Shown here: positions 1 to 9,103 of the stretch, piece after piece | How the letters are laid out: each line of letters begins with the position of its first letter | How positions within the stretch are numbered: position 1 is the first letter of the stretch | NCBI GenBank assembly: GCA_040902655.1 | Contig: JBBDWV010000005.1 | Location: forward strand, 1-64,000 | Length of the DNA stretch: 64,000 bases | From: Mycobacteriales bacterium | GTDB lineage: Bacteria > Actinomycetota > Actinomycetes > Mycobacteriales > SCTD01 | Direction: 5' to 3' | The notes under the pieces: generated by a model | The model's input: only the letters and a program-made list of their open reading frames with translations | Databases searched by the model: none | What the model was told of the DNA's origin: nothing | Made by a program: the position numbers and the translations under genes

Positions 1-56
1 CCTTGCCAGCAAAGGAAACAGCCGCCGAACGCCGCCGCCCAACTCGTAACTTCGGG

Positions 57-1424
57 CTAGCGGACGACCTCGTCCAGGCCCTGCAGCGCCTCCTCGAGGT
101 AGCCGAGCAGCCGCTGCAGGTGCGGAACCGTCCGCCGGCAGCCGGTCAGGCCGACGTGCACCTGACCGGCGTAGCTGGTCAGCGTGATGTTCAGGGCCTG
201 CCCGTCGAGGGGGATGGACAGCGGGTAGAGCCCCTGCAGCCGCGCGCCGTTCCAGTACAACGGCTCACGCGGACCCGGCACGTTGGAGATGATCAGGTTG
301 AACGGCGGCGGGGCCACCTTGTGCAGCGCCAGTACCGAGTTGAGCAGCAGCGGCGCCATCACCAGCCCGGAGAGGGCGGTGACCTGCGTCGGGTTCAGCC
401 GCGCCAGCGTCGCCTTGCCCTGCTGCATCGAGGCGCGTACGGCGACCAGCCGGGCGCCGGGGTGCGCGAGGTCGGTGCCCAGGTTGCACAGGATGGTGCC
501 CACCGCGTTGCTCGTCTCCGGGCTGTCCTCGGTCCGCAACGACACCGGCGTCATCGCGACCAGCGGACTCGCCGGCAGGGCGTCCAGCTCGAGCAGGTAG
601 GCCCGCAGCGCACCCGAGCACATGGCCAGGACGACGTCGTTGAGCGTGGCGTCGCCGGCCGTGGCGATCCTGCGGAGGCGCTCGATCGGCCAGGACTGCG
701 CCGCGAACCGCCGGCTGCCGCTGATGCCGACGTTGAGCATCGTGCGGGGCGCCTGCAGCGGCAGCGCGGCGGCCTGATGCCTCAGCGCGTCGTTGGCCAG
801 CGACGTCAGCGTCGGGACCAGCCCGACGACGTCGCCGATCAACTGCAGCGCCGCCCTCGGCAGCGCGAGCCGCGAGGAGGGCTTCTCCTCGCGCGGGGGG
901 CCGGTCGGGGCGCGGCGCGCCCACGGGACGGGGACGTCGCGCGCGTCGGGGTCGGGCGACAGCGTCCGCTGCAGCAGCCGCAGGGCCGAGACGCCGTCCA
1001 TCAACGCGTGGTGGAGCTTGGTGTAGACCGCGAAGCGGTCGCCCTCCAGGCCCTCGACGAGGTGCGCCTCCCACAGCGGACGCCTGCGGTCGAGCAACGT
1101 GCCGTGCAGCCGGGAGGTCAGGGCCAGCAGCTCGCGTACCCGGCCCGGCTCGGGCAGCGCGGAGTGCCGGACGTGGTGCTCGAGGTCGATCGCCTCGTCC
1201 TCACGCCATACCCACTGGCCAAGGGTCAGCGGGGAGCGGTGTGGCCGTCTGGTGAACAGCGGCGCGACGTCCTGCACCTGGATGCAGTCGCGGTAGAGCT
1301 CACCGAGGTAGTCCTTGCCGGCACCCGCCGGCAGGTCGAACAGCTGCAGGCCACCGACGTGCATCGGCTGCTCGCGCGATTCGGGAAGCAGGAAGACCGC
1401 GTCGGTGACGGGCATCAGGGCCAC
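57..1424 (-). CDS. Wax ester synthase / diacylglycerol acyltransferase (WS/DGAT)
   Basis: Predicted bifunctional acyltransferase that esterifies diacylglycerol or a long-chain alcohol with acyl-CoA to make storage lipid at the membrane or lipid-body surface. The active-site motif HHALMDG lies at about residues 138-144 of 455, the PLWE block at about 116-119, and the C-terminal half has the conserved SNVPGP segment; length fits the family. I start at GTG 1424 because AGAGG sits 8 bases upstream; ATG 1415, three codons in, is the alternative. It follows accA1 on the same strand after a 46-base gap and may share its transcript. The family is clear; the preferred acyl acceptor cannot be read from sequence. 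Confidence 0.9.
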   Translation of the reverse strand: MALMPVTDAVFLLPESREQPMHVGGLQLFDLPAGAGKDYLGELYRDCIQVQDVAPLFTRRPHRSPLTLGQWVWREDEAIDLEHHVRHSALPEPGRVRELLALTSRLHGTLLDRRRPLWEAHLVEGLEGDRFAVYTKLHHALMDGVSALRLLQRTLSPDPDARDVPVPWARRAPTGPPREEKPSSRLALPRAALQLIGDVVGLVPTLTSLANDALRHQAAALPLQAPRTMLNVGISGSRRFAAQSWPIERLRRIATAGDATLNDVVLAMCSGALRAYLLELDALPASPLVAMTPVSLRTEDSPETSNAVGTILCNLGTDLAHPGARLVAVRASMQQGKATLARLNPTQVTALSGLVMAPLLLNSVLALHKVAPPPFNLIISNVPGPREPLYWNGARLQGLYPLSIPLDGQALNITLTSYAGQVHVGLTGCRRTVPHLQRLLGYLEEALQGLDEVVR

Positions 1425-1470
1425 GCTTCCCACCTCTTCCTGTCCAAACCGGGAGCCTAGACGCGGCAGC

Positions 1471-3453
1471 TCAGCCAGCCCCGCCGGGCGCCGACACCGT
1501 CGCGAGCAACTGCCCGACGGCGACCTGGTCACCTACGCGGACCGGCAGCGCCTCCAGCACCCCGTCGAAGGGAGCACCCAGCGCGTGCTCCATCTTCATC
1601 GCCTCGACGACCAGCAGCACGTCCCCCTTCCCGACGGTGTCGCCGACCTCGGCCCCGACCGCGATGACGGCTCCCGGCATCGGGCTGCGGACCTCCCCGT
1701 CGTGCGTCCCCGCACCCGCGCCCACCCGTTCCGGCGGCACCTCGTGCAGGGCGTACGTCGCGCCGTCCAGGTGCAGCCAGGTCGTCGCTCCATGGACGGT
1801 CAGCAGGACGCGTCCGGTCCGGCCGTCCACCGTCAGCAGCAGGCCGTCCGGCAGTGCTGTGCCGGCAGCCTGCAGCGGCTCGCCGGCACCGACCCGGACG
1901 GTCGCGGCGTCGGTCGTCCCTGTGGCGGTGATGCGCAGCGGCAAGCCGTCCGGCCCGGCGACGGTCCAGCTGCTGGGCGCGGTGCCGGACAGCCGCCAGC
2001 CGCCGACGGCCTCCCACGGGTCCCCACCCGGCCGCTGCTGCAGGCGGCAGAGTGCGAACGCGGCGTATGCCGCCGGCGGGACCGCTGCGCCGACCAGCCC
2101 GGCGAGCTCCCGCTCGACCAGGCCGGTGTCCAGCCGGCCGGCCCGGACCTCGGGGTGCCCGAGCAGCGCCCGCAGGAAATCGGTGTTGGTGCCGACGCCG
2201 AGCACGACGTTGGCGGCCAGGGCGCGGTCCAGCCGGGCCAGTGCGGTGGCCCGGTCCGGTCCCCACGCGATCACCTTGCTGAGCATCGGGTCGTAGGTCG
2301 TACCGACCTCGGCGCCCTCGAGCAGCGAGCTGTCGACCCGCACGCCCTGCTCTGCCGGCTCACGGACGAGCAGCGCCGGGCCGCCGGTCGGCAGGAAGCC
2401 GCCAGCGGGATCCTCGGCATAGATGCGCGCCTCCACTGCGTGCCCCGTGAGCCGGACGTCGTCCTGGGTGAAGGCCAGCCGCTCGCCGGCGGCGACCCGC
2501 AGCTGCTGCTCGACCAGGTCGAGGCCGGTGACGAGTTCGGTGACCGGATGCTCGACCTGCAGCCGGGTGTTCATCTCCATGAAGAAGAACTCGTCGGGCG
2601 CGTCGGCCGAGACGATGAACTCGACCGTTCCGGCGCCCGTGTAGCCGATCGACCGGGCGGTGTCGACGGCCGCCGCGCCGATCCGCGTCCGGCCGGCCTG
2701 GTCGAGCAGCACCGACGGAGCCTCCTCGATGATCTTCTGGTGCCGGCGCTGCAGGCTGCACTCGCGCTCGCCGAGGTGCACGACCGAGCCGTGCGTGTCG
2801 GCCAGCACCTGCACCTCGAGGTGCCGGGGCAGCCGGACGAAGCGTTCGAGGAACAGCGTGTCGTCCCCGAAGCTGGACGCGGCCTCGCGGCGGGCACTGA
2901 CCAGAGCCGCTGGCAGCTCGGCCTTCTCGCGTACCAGACGCATCCCCTTGCCACCGCCGCCGGCGGACGGCTTCACCAGGACGGGGTAGCCGACCTCGTC
3001 CGCTGCCGCGTGCAGGTCGGCGTCGGTCATCCCCGGATCGGTGCGGCCGGGGACGACCGGCACACCGGCCGCGCGCACCGTCTGCTTCGCGCGGATCTTG
3101 TCGCCCATGACCTCGACGGCTCCCGCCGGCGGGCCGACGAAGGCCAGTCCGGCGTCGGCGCAGGCGCGCGCGAAGGCGGAGTTCTCGGCGAGGAAGCCGT
3201 AGCCGGGGTGCACCGCCTGCGCCCCGGTCCGGGCGGCCGCCTCCAGCAGCCGTTCCACACTCAGGTAGGACTCCCGGGCCGGCGCCGGACCCAGCCGCAC
3301 GGCGACGTCGGCCTCCCGCACGTGCCGCGCCCCGGCGTCCGCGTCGGAGTAGACGGCGACGGCCCGGATGCCGAGGCGGCGCAGCGTCCGGGTGATGCGG
3401 ACGGCGATCTCGCCGCGGTTGGCGACCAGAACGGTGTCGAACATGTGGGTCAC
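1471..3453 (-). CDS. accA1: Acyl-CoA carboxylase alpha chain: biotin carboxylase plus biotin carrier
   Basis: Biotin carboxylase/biotin carrier subunit of a two-component acyl-CoA carboxylase; uses ATP and bicarbonate to carboxylate its own biotin. The 660-residue protein begins with the ANRGEIAVR nucleotide-fold motif, has the glycine-rich ATP-grasp loop at about 161-171, and ends in a biotinyl domain with AMKM, the biotinylated lysine being about K620. Start is GTG 3453, overlapping the end of accD1 by 4 bases (GTGA), so the two are translationally coupled. Pairing with an MCC-type beta chain and the length match mycobacterial AccA1 (leucine breakdown), but propionyl- or acetyl-CoA use is not excluded. 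Confidence 0.9.
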   Translation of the reverse strand: MTHMFDTVLVANRGEIAVRITRTLRRLGIRAVAVYSDADAGARHVREADVAVRLGPAPARESYLSVERLLEAAARTGAQAVHPGYGFLAENSAFARACADAGLAFVGPPAGAVEVMGDKIRAKQTVRAAGVPVVPGRTDPGMTDADLHAAADEVGYPVLVKPSAGGGGKGMRLVREKAELPAALVSARREAASSFGDDTLFLERFVRLPRHLEVQVLADTHGSVVHLGERECSLQRRHQKIIEEAPSVLLDQAGRTRIGAAAVDTARSIGYTGAGTVEFIVSADAPDEFFFMEMNTRLQVEHPVTELVTGLDLVEQQLRVAAGERLAFTQDDVRLTGHAVEARIYAEDPAGGFLPTGGPALLVREPAEQGVRVDSSLLEGAEVGTTYDPMLSKVIAWGPDRATALARLDRALAANVVLGVGTNTDFLRALLGHPEVRAGRLDTGLVERELAGLVGAAVPPAAYAAFALCRLQQRPGGDPWEAVGGWRLSGTAPSSWTVAGPDGLPLRITATGTTDAATVRVGAGEPLQAAGTALPDGLLLTVDGRTGRVLLTVHGATTWLHLDGATYALHEVPPERVGAGAGTHDGEVRSPMPGAVIAVGAEVGDTVGKGDVLLVVEAMKMEHALGAPFDGVLEALPVRVGDQVAVGQLLATVSAPGGAG

Positions 3454-5054
3454 ATCCGGAAGACGCCGTAGGAGACCGGAGCCAGCGGCGCGTTCGCGCA
3501 GGTGGACAGGGCCAGACCGACCGCGGTGCGCGTGTCGAGCGGGTCGATCACACCATCGTCCCAGAGCCGCGCGGTCGAGTAGTAGGGGTTCCCCTGCTCC
3601 TCGTACTGCTCGCGGATCGGCGCCTTGAACGCCTCTTCCTCCGCTGCGCTCCAGCCGTCGCCGAGCTGGTCACGGCGGACGGTGGCAAGCACGGAGGCGG
3701 CCTGGTCCCCGCCCATCACCGAGATCCGCGCGTTGGGCCACATCCACAGGAAGCGCGGCGAGTAGGCCCGGCCGCACATCGAGTAGTTGCCGGCGCCGAA
3801 GGACCCGCCGATGACGACGGTCAGCTTCGGGACCCGGGCGCAGGCGACGGCGGTGACCATCTTCGCGCCGTGCTTGGCGATGCCGCCCGCCTCGTACTCG
3901 CGCCCGACCATGAAGCCGGTGATGTTCTGCAGGAACAGCAGGGGGATCGAGCGCTTGTCGCACAGCTCGACGAAGTGCGCGCCCTTGAGGGCGCTCTCGC
4001 CGAACAGCACGCCGTTGTTGGCGACGATGCCGACCGGGTGCCCATGCACGTGCGCGAATCCGGTGACGAGGGTGGCGCCGTACTCTGCCTTGAACTCCGC
4101 GAAACGGCTGCCGTCCACCAGCCGCGCGACGACCTCGCGCACGTCGTACGGCGTCCTCGGGTCCGCGGGGACGACGCCGTAGAGTTCGGCGGGATCGACG
4201 GCCGGCTCCTCCGGATCGCGGGTCTCCCAAGGCTTCGCGGCGCGCGGCCCGAGAGTGGAGACGATCCGGCGGACGATGCGCAGCGCGTGCCGGTCGTCGT
4301 CGGCCAGGTGGTCGGTCACCCCGGAGGTCCGGCTGTGCAGCAGGCCGCCACCGAGGTCCTCGACAGTGACGACCTCACCGGTCGCGGCCTTCACCAGCGG
4401 GGGTCCACCGAGGAAGATGGTCCCCTGGTCCCGCACGATGACGGCCTCGTCGGCCATCGCCGGGACGTACGCGCCGCCGGCGGTGCAGCTGCCGAGCACG
4501 GCGGCGATCTGCGCGATGCCCTGGGCGCTCATCGTCGCCTGGTTGAAGAAGATCCGGCCGAAGTGCTCGCGGTCGGGGAACACCTCGTCCTGACGGGGGA
4601 GAAAGGCACCGCCGGAGTCGACGAGATAGACGCAGGGCAGCCGGTTGTGCAGAGCCACCTCCTGCGCCCGCAGGTGCTTCTTCACCGTCATCGGGTAGTA
4701 GGTGCCGCCCTTGACGGTCGCGTCGTTGGCCACGACCACGCACTCGCGGCCGGAGACCCGCCCGATCCCGGTGATCAGCCCGGCGCCCGGCGCCTCGTCG
4801 TCGTACATCCCGTCGGCCGCCAGCGCCGACAGCTCCAGGAAGGGGCTGCCCGGGTCGAGCAGCGTGTCGACCCGCTCGCGCGGGAGCAGCTTGCCCCTCG
4901 CGGTGTGCCGCTCCCGGCTCCTGGGCGGACCGCCGAGCCGCGCCTGCTCGACCCGGCTGCGCAGGTCGTCGGCGAGCCGTCGCAGGGTGTCGGCGTTCTG
5001 CGCGAAGCCGGCGCTGCCGGGATCCGCACAGCTCTGGAGCCTGGCCTCGTCCAC
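3450..5054 (-). CDS. accD1: Acyl-CoA carboxylase beta chain (methylcrotonyl-CoA carboxylase type)
   Basis: Carboxyltransferase subunit that moves CO2 from carboxybiotin to an acyl-CoA. The 534-residue protein has both crotonase-like halves; blocks such as [16 protein letters not shown] and [10 protein letters not shown], and the glycine-rich SCTAGGAY oxyanion region, are typical of the methylcrotonyl-CoA carboxylase beta family and unlike short AccD of fatty-acid synthesis. With accA1 it would form the enzyme that carboxylates 3-methylcrotonyl-CoA in leucine degradation. It is first in the accD1-accA1 pair. No other leucine-pathway gene is in view, so the substrate is a family-level inference. 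Confidence 0.88.
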   Translation of the reverse strand: MDEARLQSCADPGSAGFAQNADTLRRLADDLRSRVEQARLGGPPRSRERHTARGKLLPRERVDTLLDPGSPFLELSALAADGMYDDEAPGAGLITGIGRVSGRECVVVANDATVKGGTYYPMTVKKHLRAQEVALHNRLPCVYLVDSGGAFLPRQDEVFPDREHFGRIFFNQATMSAQGIAQIAAVLGSCTAGGAYVPAMADEAVIVRDQGTIFLGGPPLVKAATGEVVTVEDLGGGLLHSRTSGVTDHLADDDRHALRIVRRIVSTLGPRAAKPWETRDPEEPAVDPAELYGVVPADPRTPYDVREVVARLVDGSRFAEFKAEYGATLVTGFAHVHGHPVGIVANNGVLFGESALKGAHFVELCDKRSIPLLFLQNITGFMVGREYEAGGIAKHGAKMVTAVACARVPKLTVVIGGSFGAGNYSMCGRAYSPRFLWMWPNARISVMGGDQAASVLATVRRDQLGDGWSAAEEEAFKAPIREQYEEQGNPYYSTARLWDDGVIDPLDTRTAVGLALSTCANAPLAPVSYGVFRM

Positions 5055-5128
5055 GGGCGAAGGTTAGCCGTCAGGCAGCGCCGGAGGGCCGGACCGGACG
5101 TGCGGGTCGGGCGGCCGCGTCCCCGGTC

Positions 5129-6568
5129 CTACACCGGCGGCTCGGCGCTCTTCGACAGGTCACCGTAGGACGACGGCGCCCGGCGCTCGACGGTCACCGA
5201 GCGCTGGCCGAGGCCGCCGACGGTGATGTCGTCGACGGCCAGCAACGCGCCCACCTCGTCGAAGTGCAGGACCGACATCTGCAGCGGCAGCGCCTCGCCC
5301 TCGTCGAGCGTGCGCAGCCCGGCCCCACCGGAGGATCCCTGGGTCAGCTCGAGGGTTCCGGCTCCCGTGCGGTGCCGCCGCTCGTGCGTGTGGCCGTCCA
5401 GGATCAGCGGCACCCTGCCGAAGAGCGGCTCGGCCACCTTCGGGTTGTGCACCAGGACGACGTCGACCGGAGCCGGGTCGTCATCGATCGCCGCCAGCAG
5501 CCGCTCCCCCGCAGCGAGCAGCTTTGCCTCGTTGGCCTCCGCGTCACCCTTCTGTGCCTTGTTCGGCCGGAACAGCGGGTCGCCGATGCCGGCGAAACGG
5601 ATCCCCGCCACCTCGACCACCTCACCGGCCTCGAGCGCGCGGGCGTTCGGCTGCTTCTCGATGAAGGCCTGCGTGACGATGCGCGAGTCGTGGTTGCCCC
5701 GGGCGTAGAGGTAGGGCACACCGAAGGTGCCGATGCGACTCAGCAGGCGGTTCTCGACCTCGCTGCCCACGTCGACGATGTCGCCGGTGTCGACGATCGC
5801 CGAGACGTCGAACTGCTCGAGAAGCTGGCTCATGACCGTGAAGCTCTGTGGATTGTTGTGGATGTCGGACACCCACAGCACCCGGGTGCTGTCCGCGGGC
5901 GGCGCGGCCGGCAGGGTCGCCAGACTGCCGTAGACCCCGGCGACGTTGGCCGTCAACTGCGCGAGGCGCTCGCTGTAGGCGTCGAAGTCCTGCACCCGGC
6001 CGATCAGCGCAGGCGCCTGGATGAGCAGACCGTCGAAGGTCGGCTCGTTCAGCGCCTCCGTGCGCAGCGTCGTGGCGGCGACGGTCGCCGACGCAGCGAG
6101 TGCGAGCGCGGCCATCGCCGTGCCGCCGAGGACGGCTCGGCGGCGACGGAACACCACCGCACAGGTGAGGGCCGCCGCGGCCAGGGCCACCAGCAGCGAG
6201 CGCGCCGCGGCGGCGGCCAGCGCGTCCTGGGAGTCCGCGGTGACTTGTGCCGTCACGGTGCGGCCGGGGTTGCTGGCCCCCAGCAGCGCGCGTGCCCGCG
6301 CCGGGTCGATGCCGGTGACGGTCGCACTGACCTGCAGCGGCCCCGCGTGTGTCGGCAGCTCCAGCCGCCCCAGCGGCGGCACACCGACCGTGATCCCGCC
6401 GGACAGCGAGGGTACGAGCGACAGCCGCGTCTCGAGCGGCCCGATGTCGTGCGAGATGGTTCCCCACGCGGTCATCGCCGCGGCCGCAGACAGCAGCCCG
6501 ACCGCGGTGACCGCCGCCCGACCCTCCAGCCACGGCCTCAGGCGCGATCGGCACCCGCGCTCCTCCAC
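5129..6568 (-). CDS. Membrane-anchored calcineurin-like metallophosphoesterase
   Basis: Two-part protein of 479 residues. The N-terminal part has hydrophobic segments at about 17-38, 118-140 and 146-166, flanking a beta-rich stretch outside the phosphoesterase family. The C-terminal part has all dinuclear-metal motifs of calcineurin-like phosphoesterases: DIH at about 235-237, GD at 262-263, GNHD at 291-294, a VHNPK block and GHTH at about 390. It probably hydrolyses a phosphoester or pyrophosphate at the membrane; the substrate is unknown. Start is GTG 6568 with no strong ribosome binding site, so the N-terminus is uncertain. It follows fabI after 25 bases on the same strand. Confidence 0.82.
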   Translation of the reverse strand: MEERGCRSRLRPWLEGRAAVTAVGLLSAAAAMTAWGTISHDIGPLETRLSLVPSLSGGITVGVPPLGRLELPTHAGPLQVSATVTGIDPARARALLGASNPGRTVTAQVTADSQDALAAAAARSLLVALAAAALTCAVVFRRRRAVLGGTAMAALALAASATVAATTLRTEALNEPTFDGLLIQAPALIGRVQDFDAYSERLAQLTANVAGVYGSLATLPAAPPADSTRVLWVSDIHNNPQSFTVMSQLLEQFDVSAIVDTGDIVDVGSEVENRLLSRIGTFGVPYLYARGNHDSRIVTQAFIEKQPNARALEAGEVVEVAGIRFAGIGDPLFRPNKAQKGDAEANEAKLLAAGERLLAAIDDDPAPVDVVLVHNPKVAEPLFGRVPLILDGHTHERRHRTGAGTLELTQGSSGGAGLRTLDEGEALPLQMSVLHFDEVGALLAVDDITVGGLGQRSVTVERRAPSSYGDLSKSAEPPV

Positions 6569-6593
6569 GGCGTCACAGTAGCCGCGGTGGTGA

Positions 6594-7364
6594 TCAGACG
6601 CCGACGGCGCTGAAGCCCCCGTCGACGTAGACGACGGTGCCGGTGGTGGCCGGGAACCAGTCGGACAGCAGGGCCACGCAGGTGCGCGCGACAGGCTCCG
6701 GGTCGCGTACGTCCCAGCCCAGTGGGGCGCGCTCGGCCCAGGCCTGCTCGAACTTCTCGAAGCCGGGGATGCTCTTGGCCGCCATCGTCTTCAGCGGCCC
6801 GGCCGCGACGAGGTTGGCCCGCACACCGTGCGGGCCCAGGTCCCGGGCGAGGTAGCGGTTCGCCGACTCCAGGCCGGCCTTGGCCACACCCATCCAGTCG
6901 TACGCCGGCCAGGCCACCCGCGCGTCGAAGTCCAGGCCGACGTACGACCCGCCGCGGGTGAGCATCGGCAGGCAGGCGCCGGCCAGGGCGGGGTAGGACC
7001 AGGTCGACACGTGCAGCGCGGTACCGACGTCGGCCCAGTCGGTCTGCAGCACACCCGAGCCGAGCGCCCCCGCCGGCGCGAAGCCGATCGCGTGCAGCAC
7101 ACCGTCCAGCCCGTCGACGTGCTCACCGACGCGCTTCGGCAGCATCTGCAGGTCGTCCGGCGAGGTGACGTCCAGCTCGACGACCGGCGGCTCACCGGGC
7201 AGCCGGCGGGCGATCCGGGTGGTCAGCGACATCGCCCGGCCGAAGCCGGTGAGCACGACGGTGGCGCCCTGCTCCGCAGCGGTACGCGCCACGGAGAAGG
7301 CGATGGACTGCTCGGTCAGCACACCGGTGACCAGCAGCCGTTTGCCCTCGAGCAGCCCGGTCAT
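6594..7364 (-). CDS. fabI: Enoyl-ACP reductase, InhA/FabI type
   Basis: NADH-dependent enoyl-acyl-carrier-protein reductase, the last step of each fatty-acid elongation cycle in the cytoplasm. The 256-residue short-chain dehydrogenase fold has the atypical FabI/InhA nucleotide loop, the HAIGFAP block at about 91-97, and a catalytic tyrosine-lysine pair at about Y155 and K162 in a PAYDWMGVAK context very close to mycobacterial InhA. It overlaps the upstream desaturase stop by 4 bases (ATGA) and is the last gene of the fatty-acid operon, so coupling with the FAS II genes upstream is likely. Resistance to InhA/FabI inhibitors cannot be judged. Confidence 0.92.
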   Translation of the reverse strand: MTGLLEGKRLLVTGVLTEQSIAFSVARTAAEQGATVVLTGFGRAMSLTTRIARRLPGEPPVVELDVTSPDDLQMLPKRVGEHVDGLDGVLHAIGFAPAGALGSGVLQTDWADVGTALHVSTWSYPALAGACLPMLTRGGSYVGLDFDARVAWPAYDWMGVAKAGLESANRYLARDLGPHGVRANLVAAGPLKTMAAKSIPGFEKFEQAWAERAPLGWDVRDPEPVARTCVALLSDWFPATTGTVVYVDGGFSAVGV

Positions 7365-8251
7365 GCGGAGACCCGCTCACGGCGCGACAGCAGCCGTTCC
7401 ACCCGGGAGTCCAGCTCGGCCAGCACCAGGGAGAGGTCCCCGCGCGCCTCCTCCGCCTCCGCCGGCAGCCCCTCGAGCTCGAAGATGTCCCAGTAGCGCA
7501 GCAGCGGTGCGACGACGTCGTCCCGGTGCACCTGCAGGTCATAGATGCCGGCCTTGGCCACGACAGCGGCCCGGCGGGTGAAGCCCGGGATGCCGGTGCC
7601 GGGCATCGTGAAGCCGGCCACCTCCTGGACGATCGCGCGCAGCGCCGCAGCCGGCTCGGCCTCGAGCGCCGCCTGCATCAGGTCGCGGTAGAGCACCATG
7701 TGCAGGTTCTCGTCCGTCGCCACCCGGGCCAGCAGCCGGTCGAGGCCGGGGTCGTCGGAGAGCCGGCCGGTGTTGCGGTGCGAGACCCGCGTGGCCAGCT
7801 CCTGGAAGGCGACGTACGCGATCGTGCGCAGCAGGTCCTTGTCCGGCGCGCGGAAGCCGCCGGAGACGGTCGCCATCCGGTCGACCTCGAGTGCGACCGG
7901 GTCGACGGCCCGAGTGACGACGAGGTAGTCGCGCAGCACGATGCCGTGCCGGCCCTCCTCGGCGGTCCACCGATCGAGCCAGGCCCGCCACGGCTCGGAA
8001 TCGCCGTAGATGCGTACCAGCTCGCCGTGGTAGCCGGGCAGGTTGTCCTCGGTCAGCAGGTTGAGCGCGACGGCGGCGCGTACGGGTGCGGTCAGCCGGC
8101 TCTGCGTCTGCTCCCACGGCAGCTCGGCGTAGTCGCTGCCCTGCTCCCAGGGCACGTACTCGTGCGGGAGCCAGTCCTGGGCGATCGACAGGTGCCGGTC
8201 CATCGCCTGCTCGAGGCGGTCGGTGAGGTGCTCGGACAGCGTGCCATTCAT
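7361..8251 (-). CDS. Soluble acyl-ACP desaturase (DesA-like)
   Basis: Di-iron stearoyl-ACP-type desaturase that inserts a double bond into an ACP-bound fatty acid using O2 and ferredoxin. The 296-residue protein shows the expected ligand set: E68, the ExxH pair E99/H102, E151, and the second ExxH E181/H184. Start is ATG 8251, set by GGAGG six bases upstream and by a 4-base ATGA overlap with the hydrolase before it; the same frame stays open for another 190 codons upstream but shows no family similarity. Its place in the FAS operon, directly before fabI, suggests unsaturation is coordinated with chain synthesis. Confidence 0.88.
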   Translation of the reverse strand: MNGTLSEHLTDRLEQAMDRHLSIAQDWLPHEYVPWEQGSDYAELPWEQTQSRLTAPVRAAVALNLLTEDNLPGYHGELVRIYGDSEPWRAWLDRWTAEEGRHGIVLRDYLVVTRAVDPVALEVDRMATVSGGFRAPDKDLLRTIAYVAFQELATRVSHRNTGRLSDDPGLDRLLARVATDENLHMVLYRDLMQAALEAEPAAALRAIVQEVAGFTMPGTGIPGFTRRAAVVAKAGIYDLQVHRDDVVAPLLRYWDIFELEGLPAEAEEARGDLSLVLAELDSRVERLLSRRERVSA

Positions 8252-9036
8252 GAGGCCTCCGAAAAATGTCGGGCCAGGGCGTCGGCGGCGTGCGCCGGCG
8301 CCGTCCAGAAGACGCCGCCGGCGGGGAGGGTGACCAGGGCGGCGTCGGGGAGTGCGGCGGTGAGCTCGACGGCGAGCTCGAGGGCGTGCAGCGGATCCTC
8401 CTCCTGCGCCACGACGAGGGCGGGCGCTCTGACGGTGGCCAGCACGGCCCGGTCGTGCACCGGCCGGTCCGGCCGGCGTGGCCGGGGGGCCGGCCGGGTG
8501 ACCAGCCCGGCCGCACGGCGGCGCAGCAGCAAGGCCACTCCGCGCCGGGAGCGGACGTCGGGCGGCAGCTCGGCGAGCAGCAGCTCGGTGACGGCGTCGA
8601 TGTCCTGATCGTCGATCGCCTGGCCCAGCCGGCGGATCGCCAGGGTGGCACCGTCGTCGCGGCCCTCGTCGATCGCCGCCGGCATCACCATCGCGATCCG
8701 CTCGAACCGCTTCGGGTCCCGGGACAGCACCCGCAGCAGCGCGCCGGAGCCGACGGACAGCCCGACAGCCTGGGTGGCGCCGCTGGCGTCGGCGACCGAG
8801 AGCAGATCCTCGGCGAGCAGGTCGTAGTCCCAACCGTCCTCCAGTGCGTCGCTCGCGCCGTGGCCGCGGAAGTCGAGCAGCACCCGGGTGCCGGGGACGC
8901 GTGCGGACAGCGGTCGCGTCTCGGCCGACGACCCGCCCAGCCCGTGCGCGAAGACGGTGACCGGGCCGCCGCTGCCGTGGACGGTGTAGGCGACGCCGCC
9001 GAGTGTGCCGGTGGTCGGGAGCAGGGTGGAGCTCAC
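8248..9036 (-). CDS. Alpha/beta-hydrolase in the fatty-acid operon
   Basis: Alpha/beta-hydrolase fold protein of 262 residues with an HGLGGSS oxyanion loop at about 31-37, a DFRGHG block, a nucleophile elbow GLSVGSG with S94, and a likely acidic residue in EEDPLH near residue 210. The usual catalytic histidine context (GH or PHL near the C-terminus) is replaced by GGVFW; a histidine follows a few residues later in APAHA. Start is GTG 9036, 67 bases below fabF; ribosome binding site is weak. It overlaps the desaturase by 4 bases. It might release or edit acyl chains (thioesterase-like), which is inferred from position only. Confidence 0.75.
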   Translation of the reverse strand: MSSTLLPTTGTLGGVAYTVHGSGGPVTVFAHGLGGSSAETRPLSARVPGTRVLLDFRGHGASDALEDGWDYDLLAEDLLSVADASGATQAVGLSVGSGALLRVLSRDPKRFERIAMVMPAAIDEGRDDGATLAIRRLGQAIDDQDIDAVTELLLAELPPDVRSRRGVALLLRRRAAGLVTRPAPRPRRPDRPVHDRAVLATVRAPALVVAQEEDPLHALELAVELTAALPDAALVTLPAGGVFWTAPAHAADALARHFSEAS

Positions 9037-9103
9037 AGCGACGGGGGCCGGTGGTCGTTCCGGTGCCGGTTCTGCTGCCCGCCCGGCACCTCGTCGCGGC
9101 TGG

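Noticed and set aside
3-1460. Long open frame on the + strand opposite the WS/DGAT gene (485 codons), and similar ones opposite accA1, accD1 and pca genes
   Set aside because: Arginine- and glutamine-rich low-complexity translation with no domain; typical antisense shadow in high-GC DNA, while the - strand protein has clear family motifs.
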